A stretch of DNA of 64,000 nucleotides, taken from Carboxydocella sporoproducens DSM 16521. GTDB taxonomy: Bacteria; Bacillota; GCA-003054495; Carboxydocellales; Carboxydocellaceae. The stretch lies in assembly GCF_900167165.1 (NCBI RefSeq), contig NZ_FUXM01000003.1, positions 80,716 through 144,715 of the forward strand. The letters are read 5' to 3'. Of the stretch, positions 52,522 to 61,296 are shown one piece after another (position 1 is the first letter of the stretch; each line of letters starts with the position of its first letter). The notes beneath the pieces were generated by a model. It searched no databases and had not been told where the DNA came from. It saw only the letters and a list, made by a program, of their open reading frames with translations. Position numbers and translations under genes: made by a program.

Positions 52522-53649
52522 ATGCAGTACCAGTCATCACTTAATAAATTATATTACTTTTTGCTTTATGCGATTATTGCGCTGCAAATTCCCTACTTAC
52601 CTTTATATTTTAAGGAAGCAGGTGCCAACGGAAATTTTATCGGTCTAATTTCTGCTTTAGGGCCTTTTGTTGGCTTATTTATGCAACCATTTTGGGGAAT
52701 CATTGCTGATAAAACCCAGCGGCTTAAATTCATAATCCAAGTATTATTGTTTTCTTCAGGTGTTTTTATTTTATTAGTCCCTTTATATAACAATAAAATC
52801 TGGTGGATGCTGACAATGCTATTATACACAATGGTACAAACAGCGTCTATGCCACTTACTGATACTCTAATGCTAAGTGATAATCAACGTTCCCGGGAAT
52901 TCGGGAAATATCGCTTATGGGGTTCGCTGGGCTTTGCTGTGATAGTACTGATTACATCAGCATTTTTAACTAAATCCAATATTAAGTTTATTTTCCCTCT
53001 CAGCAGTATTCTTTTTTTTATTGTCTGGATTCTTAGTTTTTCTTTACCTAAAACTCCAGTTGTGCCTATAAAACAAAACATTTCAGAAATTTTTCAGCTT
53101 ATAAAAAATCCACTTTTTATCTTGTTAGTCGTTTATGCTTTCATAATCCAAATGCCTTTTAGTGCCTATAATACCTTTTTCAGTATCTATTTTTCCAGCC
53201 TTGGGGCTACTACAACAATGGTCGGATTAGCCTGGGCCTTGGCTGCCAGCAGCGAGATCCCTGTCTTTTATTTGTTTAATGTCCTGCGCAAATCTTTAAA
53301 TTTATATCAAATCCTCACCATCGCCGGTATCATCTACGCAGTGCGCTGGTTTGTCTATGCCTATTTTCCATACCTCTGGCTGATACTATTACTACAGCTG
53401 AGCCAGGGTCTCAGTTTCGGGCTTTTCTACTTATCTGCTATTCAACTATTAAATGAAACTACCTCTCAAGAAGTAAAAGCTTCAGCTCAAACTATTTTTA
53501 CTGCGATTGCCTGGTCATTAGGTGCTGCTGCCGGCAGTTATAGCGGGGGAATTATCTACACAGCTTTTGGGCTATTTACATTGTTTAAGTTATCTGCTCT
53601 GCTCGCATTCTTATCTGCCTTAACTTGGTATGTATTTACAAAACGCTAA
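52522..53649 (+). CDS. MFS transporter (MFS_1-like / LacY-type)
   Basis: A 375-residue membrane protein with twelve predicted helices. IPYLPLYFKEAGANGNFIG and PFWGIIADKTQRLK (a version of the GxxxDRxG loop between helices 2 and 3), FGKYRLWGSLGFA and the GGIIYTAFG stretch place it among the MFS_1-like nucleoside/sugar symporter-type proteins. The substrate is unknown. Noticeably AT-rich, probably acquired. It is the last accessory gene before sigG. Confidence 0.82.
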   Translation: MQYQSSLNKLYYFLLYAIIALQIPYLPLYFKEAGANGNFIGLISALGPFVGLFMQPFWGIIADKTQRLKFIIQVLLFSSGVFILLVPLYNNKIWWMLTMLLYTMVQTASMPLTDTLMLSDNQRSREFGKYRLWGSLGFAVIVLITSAFLTKSNIKFIFPLSSILFFIVWILSFSLPKTPVVPIKQNISEIFQLIKNPLFILLVVYAFIIQMPFSAYNTFFSIYFSSLGATTTMVGLAWALAASSEIPVFYLFNVLRKSLNLYQILTIAGIIYAVRWFVYAYFPYLWLILLLQLSQGLSFGLFYLSAIQLLNETTSQEVKASAQTIFTAIAWSLGAAAGSYSGGIIYTAFGLFTLFKLSALLAFLSALTWYVFTKR

Positions 53650-53777
53650 TAAAGATGGTCTGGCATTAGAAATAATCGAAATCACTCAAGAAGCCTGAGC
53701 AGGCCAACAAAATTCAGTATAAGCAGGCTCCATTCCGTCAATAATGTAACTGAAACTACAAGGACGGGGTGGAGCCA

Positions 53778-54557
53778 ATGCTGATCAATAAGGTGGAAAT
53801 CTGCGGTGTCAATACCGCCAAGCTGCCGGTGCTGACCAATGAACAGATGCGGCAGCTGTTTGCCGCCATGCAGCAAGGCGATCAGGCTGCCAGGGAAAAA
53901 CTGATTGAAGGCAACTTGCGGCTGGTCCTCAGTGTAATTCAGCGTTTTGTTAACCGCGGCGAATATGTGGACGACCTTTTCCAGGTCGGCTGTATTGGCT
54001 TGATGAAAGCCATCGACAACTTCGACTTAAGTCAGAATGTCAAGTTTTCCACCTATGCCGTCCCTATGATTATCGGGGAGATTCGCCGCTACCTGCGGGA
54101 CAACAACCCCATTCGCGTCAGCCGCTCCCTGCGGGATATCGCCTATCGGGCCCTGCAGGTGCGGGACAACCTGGTCAACAAACTGAACCGGGAGCCCTCG
54201 GTTAATGAAATCGCCGAGGAGTTGAAATTACCCCGGGAAGAAGTGGTTTTCGCCCTGGATGCTATTCAGGAACCAATCTCCTTGTTCGAGCCTATTTATC
54301 ATGACGGCGGAGATCCCATTTTCGTCATGGACCAGATTAAGGATGAGAAAAACCAGGATGTTGGCTGGCTGGAAAACATTTCTGTCAAAGAGGCCCTGGC
54401 CCGCCTGGGTGAAAGGGAAAAACAGATTCTCACCTTGCGCTTTTTTCACGGTAAAACCCAGATGGAGGTGGCAGAGGAAATCGGGATTTCTCAGGCCCAG
54501 GTCTCCCGTCTGGAAAAAGCTGCCTTAAACCATATGCGCAAACACGTCGGAACTTGA
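53778..54557 (+). CDS. sigG: RNA polymerase sporulation sigma factor SigG
   Basis: Forespore sigma factor of 259 aa, the length of B. subtilis SigG (260). Region 2 reads EGNLRLVLSVIQRFVNRGEYVDDLFQVG (split here as EGNLRLVLSVIQRF and GEYVDDLFQVG). Region 4 ends with EVAEEIGISQAQVSRLEKAA. The N-terminal MLINKVEICGVNTAKLPVL is diagnostic. ATG 53778 has GGGGTGGAG upstream. A possible forespore promoter (GTATA, 17 nt, CAATAAT at 53717-53745) is weak. It is separated from sigE by about 37 kb here. Confidence 0.96.
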   Translation: MLINKVEICGVNTAKLPVLTNEQMRQLFAAMQQGDQAAREKLIEGNLRLVLSVIQRFVNRGEYVDDLFQVGCIGLMKAIDNFDLSQNVKFSTYAVPMIIGEIRRYLRDNNPIRVSRSLRDIAYRALQVRDNLVNKLNREPSVNEIAEELKLPREEVVFALDAIQEPISLFEPIYHDGGDPIFVMDQIKDEKNQDVGWLENISVKEALARLGEREKQILTLRFFHGKTQMEVAEEIGISQAQVSRLEKAALNHMRKHVGT

Positions 54558-54562
54558 ACACA

Positions 54563-54605
54563 AACCGCCTGCGGAACAGAGATGTTCCGGACAGGCGGTT
54601 TTTTT
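54563..54605 (+). terminator. Terminator after sigG
   Basis: AACCGCCTG/CAGGCGGTT outer stem with an inner GGAAC/GTTCC hairpin, then seven Ts. Confidence 0.9.
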
Positions 54606-54664
54606 AGCAGGAAAAAAGGCCGCCGGTGTTGAATACCTTTTAGGGAAACGGAGGTCGTACTATT

Positions 54665-55825
54665 ATGGGTAAAAGGAAGCGACATGGAGCGGACTTGATG
54701 CTGCTTGGGGCTATCCTGGTGCTGCTGACTATCGGTCTATTGATGGTCTTCAGTGCCAGTTCCATTGAAGCGATGTTGCCCAAAAACGGGAATCCCGGCG
54801 AGTTTGGCAATCCCCTGGCCTTTTTTTATCGCCAGAGTGTAGCGGCTGGTATTGGACTGGTCTTAATGTTTGCCATACTGCGGCAGGATTATCGCAAGTT
54901 GATCGGCTGGAAAAAAATCATTTTTTCTGCCACCATCATTTTACTGGTGCTGGTTCTGATTGCGGGAGAATCTCGCAATGGTAACAAGGCCTGGCTGGGA
55001 GCGGGTGGTTTTTCCCTCCAGCCATCGGAGATGGCCAAGCTCTCTCTGGTAATTATGCTGGCTGCCTATTTTGAGCGGGAAGAACGTTTGGTGAAACGGG
55101 GTAAAAAACGCAAAATCAGCTATGTGCCCGCAATTATACAAGTAGTACTTATCCTTGTCCTGGTGGGGCTGGAAGGAGATGCCGGTTCCGCAGGGGTTAT
55201 TTGTCTGATTGCAGCGGTGGTATTGTTTGCTGCTGGTATCCCCTGGGCCTGGATTGGAGCTCTGGCGGCAGTGCTGGTACCGGTAGCGGTACTGGCTGTA
55301 ACCACGGTTGGCTACCGGCTGAAACGGTTTACTGTTTTTCTCGACCCCTTTCAGGATCCTCTTGGTTACGGTTTTCAGCAGGCCCAGGCTTTGCTGGCCA
55401 TCGGCTCCGGTGGGCTGCTGGGCGTGGGATTAGGGGACGGCAAGTCCAAGTATCTCTGGTTACCCGAACAGCACAATGACTTTATTTTCGCCGTACTGGC
55501 CGAGGAGATGGGCTTTATCGGGGGTATAATCGTCTTTACTCTGTTTGCCATTGTCCTTTACCGGGTCTATGAAATCAGCAAGAAAGCTCCAGATACCTTC
55601 GGCCGCTTGCTGGTTACGGGCATGGGGGCGGTATTGCTGGTAGAGGCTCTGGTCAATCTGGCCATGGTGCTGGATGTTTTCCCGGTAGTAGGGGTAACCC
55701 TGCCTTTTATCAGCTATGGCGGGTCTTCTCTATTGTTTAAACTGATTGCTGCCGGGATTATCCTCAATGTCTCCCGCTATACTGTGGAAGAAGAAAATGA
55801 GGGACAGGAACTGGCAGTAAGCTGA
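54665..55825 (+). CDS. Second SEDS-family glycosyltransferase (FtsW/RodA/SpoVE)
   Basis: A 386-residue polytopic protein. LQPSEMAKLSLVI, the GSGGLLGVGLGDGKSKY and LPEQHNDFIFAVLAEEMGF loops and PFISYGGSSLL are SEDS hallmarks, clearly related to the protein encoded at 6351. It has an insert (FEREERLVKRGKKRK) between helices. ATG 54665 follows CGGAGGT. Which of the two acts in division and which in sporulation or elongation is open; standing next to sigG hints at a sporulation or septal role. Confidence 0.88.
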   Translation: MGKRKRHGADLMLLGAILVLLTIGLLMVFSASSIEAMLPKNGNPGEFGNPLAFFYRQSVAAGIGLVLMFAILRQDYRKLIGWKKIIFSATIILLVLVLIAGESRNGNKAWLGAGGFSLQPSEMAKLSLVIMLAAYFEREERLVKRGKKRKISYVPAIIQVVLILVLVGLEGDAGSAGVICLIAAVVLFAAGIPWAWIGALAAVLVPVAVLAVTTVGYRLKRFTVFLDPFQDPLGYGFQQAQALLAIGSGGLLGVGLGDGKSKYLWLPEQHNDFIFAVLAEEMGFIGGIIVFTLFAIVLYRVYEISKKAPDTFGRLLVTGMGAVLLVEALVNLAMVLDVFPVVGVTLPFISYGGSSLLFKLIAAGIILNVSRYTVEEENEGQELAVS

Positions 55826-55840
55826 CACACTTTCAGCCTC

Positions 55841-55863
55841 GTCTACATATAATGTAGGTAGAC
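55841..55863 (+). promoter_or_regulatory. Nested inverted repeats over a -10-like element before ylmC
   Basis: CTACAT-ATA-ATGTAG (55843-55857) is a perfect palindrome containing TATAAT. GTCTAC at 55841 and GTAGAC at 55858-55863 form a second pair around it. They sit immediately before the AGGAGGTGA of ylmC. This could be a promoter with an overlapping operator or an RNA hairpin in the leader. Confidence 0.45.
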
Positions 55864-55877
55864 AGGAGGTGAAAGCC

Positions 55878-56135
55878 GTGCTCAAGGTGTCGGACTTACG
55901 GCTGCGGGAAGTCATCAATGTGGTGGACGGGCGGCGTTTGGGCCCCATCAAGGATATCGATATTGATGTGGAAAATGGCACTATCCGGGCCCTGGTACTG
56001 AACCCGGAAGGTGGGCGCATGTTTCGCATGTTCGGGCGCCAGGAGGATATCGTGATCCCCTGGGAAAATATCAACAAGATCGGCATTGATGTTATACTGG
56101 TAGAATTGGAGCAAATCGCCTATAATTACGAATAA
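55878..56135 (+). CDS. ylmC: YlmC/YmxH family sporulation protein (PRC-barrel)
   Basis: An 85-residue PRC-barrel protein (LRLREVINVVDGRRLGPIKD, then IPWENINKIGIDVILVE). Members are conserved in spore formers, some linked to sigma-E expression; molecular function is unknown. GTG 55878 has AGGAGGTGA 5 nt upstream; a GTG at 55869 lies inside that site and is rejected. Confidence 0.88.
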   Translation: MLKVSDLRLREVINVVDGRRLGPIKDIDIDVENGTIRALVLNPEGGRMFRMFGRQEDIVIPWENINKIGIDVILVELEQIAYNYE

Positions 56136-56157
56136 CCAGCCCTTAGGGCGGTTTTTT
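56136..56157 (+). terminator. Small terminator after ylmC
   Basis: CC-A-GCCC/GGGC-GG hairpin with TTA loop and six Ts, lying just before the pgeF ribosome site. Confidence 0.7.
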
Positions 56158-56179
56158 GCACGAGAGGAGGGGACAGCCT

Positions 56180-56983
56180 TTGGAACCTTTTCAGTTACGC
56201 GATAAAGGGGGAGTTGTCCATCTGGCCTTACCGGACTGGGAACCGTGGGCACTGGTGGCTTTTTCAACGCGCATCGGGGGGACAAGCAAGCCACCGTACA
56301 ATACCTTGAATCTGGGGCTGCATGTAGGAGATGAAAGCGGGCGGGTGATTGTCAACCGTAAACGCTTTGCCCAGAGTTTGGGACTGGAAGCCGATGCCCT
56401 GGTCAGTGTACGGCAGGTTCACGGCTGCCATCTGGTTTGGGCTGGAGCTGCCCGCCGTGGCCAGGGGGCATTTAGCTGGGATGAAAGTCTGCAGGCAGCG
56501 GATGCCCTGGCCACAACGGAACGGGGCTTGCCCCTGATCACTTTTTATGCTGATTGTGTGCCTTTGTATTTTCTGGCTCCGGAAGGCGGAGTAGTCGCTA
56601 TGGCCCATGCCGGCTGGCAGGGAACGGTGCAGCAGATTGGCCCCCTGGTAGTGCGGGAGTTATGTCAGCAACTGGAACTTGCTCCGGAGCAAATCTGGGT
56701 TGCGATCGGTCCTCATATCGGACCCTGCTGTTATGAAGTGGATGAACGGGTGGCCCTCAAGATCGAGGCTCTGGGGGTTGGAGGGCTTACCCCGGGACGG
56801 GAAGGCCACTGGCAGCTGGATCTGGGAGAGACCAACCGCCAGCTTTTGCTGCAGGCCGGGATCAAGCCGGAAAATGTCTGGCAGAGCCGCTATTGTACTG
56901 CCTGCCATTCGGATTTGTTTTTCTCCCATCGCAAGTCCGGGGGCAAAACGGGCAGGATGGGAGCCTTGATAATGCTGAAATAA
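56180..56983 (+). CDS. pgeF: PgeF/YlmD, laccase-domain peptidoglycan editing factor
   Basis: A 267-residue cytoplasmic protein of the DUF152/YfiH family. Putative metal ligands are His in SVRQVHGCHL, Cys in FYADCVPLYF and His in AMAHAGWQGTV; IGPHIGPCCYEVD and YCTACHSDLFFSHR are also conserved. E. coli PgeF removes L-Ser-containing errors from UDP-MurNAc precursors. The TTG at 56180 has AGGAGGGG about 8 nt upstream. It is the ylmD position of the ylm cluster. Confidence 0.9.
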   Translation: MEPFQLRDKGGVVHLALPDWEPWALVAFSTRIGGTSKPPYNTLNLGLHVGDESGRVIVNRKRFAQSLGLEADALVSVRQVHGCHLVWAGAARRGQGAFSWDESLQAADALATTERGLPLITFYADCVPLYFLAPEGGVVAMAHAGWQGTVQQIGPLVVRELCQQLELAPEQIWVAIGPHIGPCCYEVDERVALKIEALGVGGLTPGREGHWQLDLGETNRQLLLQAGIKPENVWQSRYCTACHSDLFFSHRKSGGKTGRMGALIMLK

Positions 56984-56999
56984 AATGGGGAGGTAGATT

Positions 57000-57713
57000 A
57001 TGGCTACCATTTTGCTGGTTGATGATGATCCGCTGATCGTAGAACTGGTACAGTTCAATCTGGAAAAATGGGGTTACCAGGTGCTGGTGGCCAGAGATGG
57101 GCAGGAGGCCCTGAAACTGGCCCGTAATGAAAAACCGGATCTGGTGATTCTGGACCTGATGTTACCGGTAATTGACGGCCTGGAAGTTTGCCGCCGTCTG
57201 CATGATGACCCGGCTACCCGCAATATACCGATTATCATGCTGACGGCCCGGGGTGAGGAAACCGACAAAGTGCTGGGTTTGGAGCTGGGAGCTGATGACT
57301 ATATGACCAAGCCCTTCAGTCCCCGGGAATTGCTGGCCCGTATCAAGGCTCGCTTGCGGCGGCTAAGTCCGGCCGAAGAAGGCAAGGAAACGGGAGAAAA
57401 AGGGATCAGCTATGGGGAAGGGGAAATCATGTTGTTTCCCGAAAAATACCAGGTGGAAGTACGGGGCAGGAAGCAGAGCCTGACCCCCAAGGAGTGTGAG
57501 CTGTTACAGCTCCTGATGACCCATCCGGGCCGGGTGTTTTCCAGGGATTATCTGCTGGAGAAAATCTGGGGCTATGACTATGCCGGTGATACTCGCACTG
57601 TGGATGTGCATATCCGCCATTTGCGCATGAAAATAGAAGCTGACCCGGCCAATCCCCGCTATCTGGAAACAGTACGTGGGGCTGGCTACCGCATGAGGGA
57701 GTTGGAGCAGTGA
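57000..57713 (+). CDS. OmpR/PhoB-family response regulator
   Basis: A 237-residue transcription regulator. The receiver has VDDDPLIVELV and phosphoacceptor Asp in LVILDLMLP (about residue 53), with the conserved Lys in DDYMTKPFSP. The C-terminal winged helix has LTPKECELLQLLM and RTVDVHIRHLRMKIE. It overlaps the kinase gene by 4 nt (GTGA). Similar to PhoP/WalR; target genes unknown. Its insertion in the ylm cluster suggests an envelope-related signal. Confidence 0.92.
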   Translation: MATILLVDDDPLIVELVQFNLEKWGYQVLVARDGQEALKLARNEKPDLVILDLMLPVIDGLEVCRRLHDDPATRNIPIIMLTARGEETDKVLGLELGADDYMTKPFSPRELLARIKARLRRLSPAEEGKETGEKGISYGEGEIMLFPEKYQVEVRGRKQSLTPKECELLQLLMTHPGRVFSRDYLLEKIWGYDYAGDTRTVDVHIRHLRMKIEADPANPRYLETVRGAGYRMRELEQ

Positions 57714-59140
57714 AGAGAAAATTTCACTGGAAGATTATTATTTTATCCCTGGTAGTCTTAACCGGTGCTTTTATTCTGGTAGACCAGGTGCTGGTCAGTC
57801 GCTGGGAGGCCCGGCTGGCCCGCCAGGCCCACTGGCAGGAAAAAGCGGATTTGCAGGCAGAAGTGACCTACCTGCGTCGCCTTTTGTTTGAAGCTCTGGT
57901 GGGTACCCTGGTGCTGGCAGCTGGAGGCAGTTACTTGCTGGCCGTGCGCTTTACCAAGCCGGTTCAGGAGCTGGCGGAAGGGGCAATGGCGCTGGCCAAA
58001 GGGGATTTAAATTACCGTTTGCCGGTGCGGGGCGATGATGAACTGGCCTATCTGGCGGTGGCTTTTAACCGTATGAGTGAACGGTTACAGCAGCAGATCG
58101 AGCTGGCGGAATGGGAAAAACAGCGCCTGCAAACCATTCTGGCTTCCATGGCGGAAGGGCTGATCGCGGTTGATCGCCTGGGGCGGATCATGCTGATCAA
58201 CCGGGCGGCCTGCAAGATGTTCGGGGTAGAGGCCAAGGATGTCTCCGGCCGAACGGTGCTGAGCCTGGTGCGCCATCCGGAAGTGGAAGAGCTGATCCGC
58301 AAAACCGTTCGACTGAAAGAGGTGCAAAAATCCGAAATTCGCCTGGCTGGCGAGAAGGAAATCTTTCTGCGCCTTACCGCTGCGCCCCTGGGCCAGGATG
58401 CCCACCATCAGGGGGCGGTAGTGCTGATGCAGGATATCACCGAATTGCGCAAACTGGAACAATTGCGCACCGAGTTTGTGGCCAATGTTTCCCACGAATT
58501 GCGTACCCCACTGACCTCCATTCGAGGTTTTGTAGAGACTTTGCTGGATGGGGCCATGGAAGACCGGGTGCTGACAGAACGTTTCCTTACCATCATCCAG
58601 TCAGAAGCAGAACGGCTACAGCGTCTGATCGATGACTTGCTCAGCCTGAGCCGGATTGAGGCACCGAGGGCGGAAGTGGTACGCCAGCCGGTGGATGTGG
58701 CGGAAAAGGTGCAGAAAGTGGTGGAAATTTTACAACCCCTGGCAGAAAACAAGGGTCTGGGTTTGCTCCAGGAGATTCAGCAGCCTTTGCCGCCGGCGGC
58801 TATGTCCGGGGATTTGCTGGAACAGGTGCTGTTGAACCTGATTGATAATGCCATTAAATATACACCGGCGGGATCTGTTTCCGTCAGAGTCTGGGCGGAA
58901 GCCAATCAGATCCGGGTGGAGGTAGCCGATACCGGTATCGGCATTCCCCCTGAGTCTTTACCGCGGCTGTTCGAGCGCTTTTACCGGGTGGACAAGGCCC
59001 GTTCCCGGGATCTGGGCGGGACAGGCCTGGGCCTGTCCATTGTCAAACACATTCTGGAACGGTATGGCCAGACTATTGAAGTCAAGTCAGAACTGGGCAA
59101 AGGCTCGGTTTTTTCCTTTACACTCCCGGTTTATTCCTGA
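57710..59140 (+). CDS. PhoR/WalK-like sensor histidine kinase
   Basis: A 476-residue membrane kinase. TM1 (about 7-26) and TM2 (about 62-82) flank a very short external loop with a coiled stretch (RWEARLARQAHWQEKADLQ). HAMP (TKPVQELAEGAMALAKGDL), PAS (about 140-240), HisKA with FVANVSHELRTPLTSIRGF, and HATPase with NLIDNAIKYT, VADTGIGIPPE and GTGLGLSIVKH follow. The small sensor loop implies an intramembrane or PAS-sensed signal. Partner of the preceding regulator. Confidence 0.92.
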   Translation: MKRKFHWKIIILSLVVLTGAFILVDQVLVSRWEARLARQAHWQEKADLQAEVTYLRRLLFEALVGTLVLAAGGSYLLAVRFTKPVQELAEGAMALAKGDLNYRLPVRGDDELAYLAVAFNRMSERLQQQIELAEWEKQRLQTILASMAEGLIAVDRLGRIMLINRAACKMFGVEAKDVSGRTVLSLVRHPEVEELIRKTVRLKEVQKSEIRLAGEKEIFLRLTAAPLGQDAHHQGAVVLMQDITELRKLEQLRTEFVANVSHELRTPLTSIRGFVETLLDGAMEDRVLTERFLTIIQSEAERLQRLIDDLLSLSRIEAPRAEVVRQPVDVAEKVQKVVEILQPLAENKGLGLLQEIQQPLPPAAMSGDLLEQVLLNLIDNAIKYTPAGSVSVRVWAEANQIRVEVADTGIGIPPESLPRLFERFYRVDKARSRDLGGTGLGLSIVKHILERYGQTIEVKSELGKGSVFSFTLPVYS

Positions 59141-59205
59141 AGCAAGCAGGAAGTGGCTGGTTTTTGTAGAATATAACTTAGTTAAGACACGAACGAGGTG
59201 AAAGA

Positions 59206-60165
59206 ATGAACAAGCAAAAGCGGAGAAAGAAAGAGTACAGGTTGTTCGTGTTAGCCAGTATTGTCTTGCTGCTGATCGGGGCGTCTGTCCTCTGGTGGGG
59301 AATTCGCTTTATGGCCAACCGGATTGTGGCCAGGGTTATAGATATTCAGCCGGTACAATGGGGGAAACTAGAAGAGGTGGAACAGGCTGAGGCCTGGACC
59401 ATCCGCCGGGAGAAGATTTTACCCGTTCCAGCCGGGGCTAAACTGGAGCCAGTGGTTCCCGAGGGGCAGCGGGTACGCCGGGGAGAAGTGATCGCTCGCT
59501 TGCAACAGGGGCAACTGGATGGTGCTGCTGGTCGCTGGGACGAACGGGTAGTTGCTCCTGAGCCCGGCCAGGTTTGCTATCATGTGGATGGGCTGGAAAG
59601 CGTTCTCCTGCCTGAGCTGATCGATACCGTTGAACCGGACCAGCTCTGGCAGGCTTTACAACAGGAACTGGGCAAAGAAAAACCCCCGGTCCAGGGGGTA
59701 AAGCTCCTCGACAATCTGCAGAACCCGGCTTTTTTGCTCCATCTCAACTCAACAGTACACTGGCAGGCGGGAAAAACAGTGCTTAAACTGAGAGGTAAGG
59801 ATACCAGCCTGCTGGTGAAAAAGCTGAAACAACGCGGTGGTGAGACCTGGGTAATCCTGACCGCTCTCAATGAGGTGGGGGATCTGGCCCATGAGCGCCG
59901 GAACAATTTGGAACTGGTGGAAAGGACCTACCGCGGCTATCTGGTCCCTGCCTCTGCCCTGACCGAGACAGGGGGGAAAAAGGGTCTGTATGTGGTCTAC
60001 AAAGAAATCGCCTATTTCAGGCCGGTGAAAGTCAACGGCCAGGTAGGGGAAATGGCGGCTGTGGAGGAAATAGCACCGGAAAACAAAGCGCCCTTGCTGG
60101 GCCCAGGTGCGCGGGTGGTGGTCACACCGGCCCTGGTTACCGATGGGCAAAGGGTGATGAGGTGA
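59206..60165 (+). CDS. HlyD-like membrane-anchored protein
   Basis: A 319-residue protein with one N-terminal membrane helix (LFVLASIVLLLIGASVLWW, about 14-32). A large external region follows with a biotinyl-lipoyl/HlyD-like half (VPAGAKLEPVVPEGQRVRRG then ARLQQGQ) and a later LVPASAL...VYKEIAYFRPVKV segment. It resembles HlyD-related proteins found in ylm clusters of Clostridia; no export partner is adjacent. ATG 59206 follows GAGGTGAAAGA. Role unknown, perhaps envelope assembly. Confidence 0.7.
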   Translation: MNKQKRRKKEYRLFVLASIVLLLIGASVLWWGIRFMANRIVARVIDIQPVQWGKLEEVEQAEAWTIRREKILPVPAGAKLEPVVPEGQRVRRGEVIARLQQGQLDGAAGRWDERVVAPEPGQVCYHVDGLESVLLPELIDTVEPDQLWQALQQELGKEKPPVQGVKLLDNLQNPAFLLHLNSTVHWQAGKTVLKLRGKDTSLLVKKLKQRGGETWVILTALNEVGDLAHERRNNLELVERTYRGYLVPASALTETGGKKGLYVVYKEIAYFRPVKVNGQVGEMAAVEEIAPENKAPLLGPGARVVVTPALVTDGQRVMR

Positions 60166-60170
60166 GAAGT

Positions 60171-60848
60171 ATGGCTGATAGCTGGGCTGAGATTGCAGTG
60201 AATCTGGCCAGAGTCAGGGAGGAAATCAGGACAGCAGCCTTGCGGGCTGGCCGGCGGCCGGAGGAGATCACCCTGGTGGCGGTGTCCAAGACTGTGCCAC
60301 CGGAGGGGATTCAGGCAGCTCTGGCTGCCGGGGTGACTGACCTGGGGGAAAACCGGGTACAGGAACTGCTGGCCAAGCAGCCGGAATTGCCTCCTGGACT
60401 GCGCTGGCATTTGATTGGCACGCTCCAAACCAATAAAGTAAAATATATTATCGACCGCATTCATCTGTTGCACTCTCTGGACCGCTGGGAACTGGCCCGG
60501 GAGATCAGCAAGCGGGCTAGTGCTCGGGGGCTGGTCCTAAAAGCCCTGATTCAGGTGAATGTATCGGGAGAAGAAACCAAACATGGCCTGGCTCCTGGCG
60601 ATGTCCCGGTTTTTTACCGGGAAGTCCAGGAACTGCCGGGTTTACAGATTGAAGGGCTGATGACTATGGCGCCTTTTGTGGCTGACGCTGAACAGGCCCG
60701 CCCTTATTTTCGTCAGTTGCGGGAATTGGCCCGGGAGCTGGGACTAAAACATTTATCCATGGGTATGTCCAATGATTATCAGGTGGCCATTGAAGAAGGG
60801 GCTACCCTGGTACGCATTGGTAGTGATATATTTGGTGCAAGGAGGTAA
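60171..60848 (+). CDS. ylmE: YggS/YlmE family PLP-binding protein
   Basis: A 225-residue TIM-barrel protein binding pyridoxal phosphate; it maintains PLP homeostasis in the cytoplasm. VAVSKTVPPEGIQAAL carries the PLP lysine (about residue 38). GENRVQELLAK, HLIGTLQTNKVKYI, NVSGEETKHG and LSMGMSNDYQVAIEEGATLVR are all hallmark stretches. ATG 60171 has GAGGTGAG 4 nt upstream; GTG 60162 is an alternative. It lies just before sepF as in Bacillus. Confidence 0.93.
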   Translation: MADSWAEIAVNLARVREEIRTAALRAGRRPEEITLVAVSKTVPPEGIQAALAAGVTDLGENRVQELLAKQPELPPGLRWHLIGTLQTNKVKYIIDRIHLLHSLDRWELAREISKRASARGLVLKALIQVNVSGEETKHGLAPGDVPVFYREVQELPGLQIEGLMTMAPFVADAEQARPYFRQLRELARELGLKHLSMGMSNDYQVAIEEGATLVRIGSDIFGARR

Positions 60849-60854
60849 ACTAAA

Positions 60855-61295
60855 ATGGCAAAAATTATGGATAAGGTAATGGGTATGATCGGTCTGGCCG
60901 ATGAGGAAGAAGAACTGCTGGAAGAACAGGATGAGTTCATGGAAGAACGGGAAGAGCAGTTTCGTCGGGGCAAAAAGGCGCCTGTGGTAGCCCTGCCGCA
61001 GCAAAAAGGCATGAAAGTGGTAGTAATTGAACCGCGCGCCTTTGATGAAGTCCAGTCCATTGCCGATAATCTGAAAAACCGTCGCAGTGTAGTGGTAAAC
61101 CTGGAAAAAACCGATCCCAGTGTGGCCCAGCGCATTGTAGATTTTGTTTCCGGCACAGTTTATGCTCTGGGTGGCAGTCTGCAAAAGGTTGGCACCGGTA
61201 TTTATCTTTTCGTTCCCAATGGAGTGGACATTTCCTCCATGCTGGACAGCCGGGATGAGCAGCGGGATCGAGGCATTTTTACCTGGGTGAAGTAA
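60855..61295 (+). CDS. sepF: Cell division protein SepF
   Basis: A 146-residue FtsZ-binding protein. The N-terminal amphipathic helix (MAKIMDKVMGMIGLADEEEE) fits a membrane anchor. The C-terminal SepF domain has IEPRAFDEVQSIADNLKNRR and VQRIVDFVSGTVYALGG-type AQRIVDFVSG. SepF is known to tether FtsZ to the membrane and can replace FtsA, which matters because ftsA is absent from the cluster. The ATG follows AAGGAGGTAAACTAAA. Confidence 0.94.
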   Translation: MAKIMDKVMGMIGLADEEEELLEEQDEFMEEREEQFRRGKKAPVVALPQQKGMKVVVIEPRAFDEVQSIADNLKNRRSVVVNLEKTDPSVAQRIVDFVSGTVYALGGSLQKVGTGIYLFVPNGVDISSMLDSRDEQRDRGIFTWVK

Positions 61296-61296
61296 G

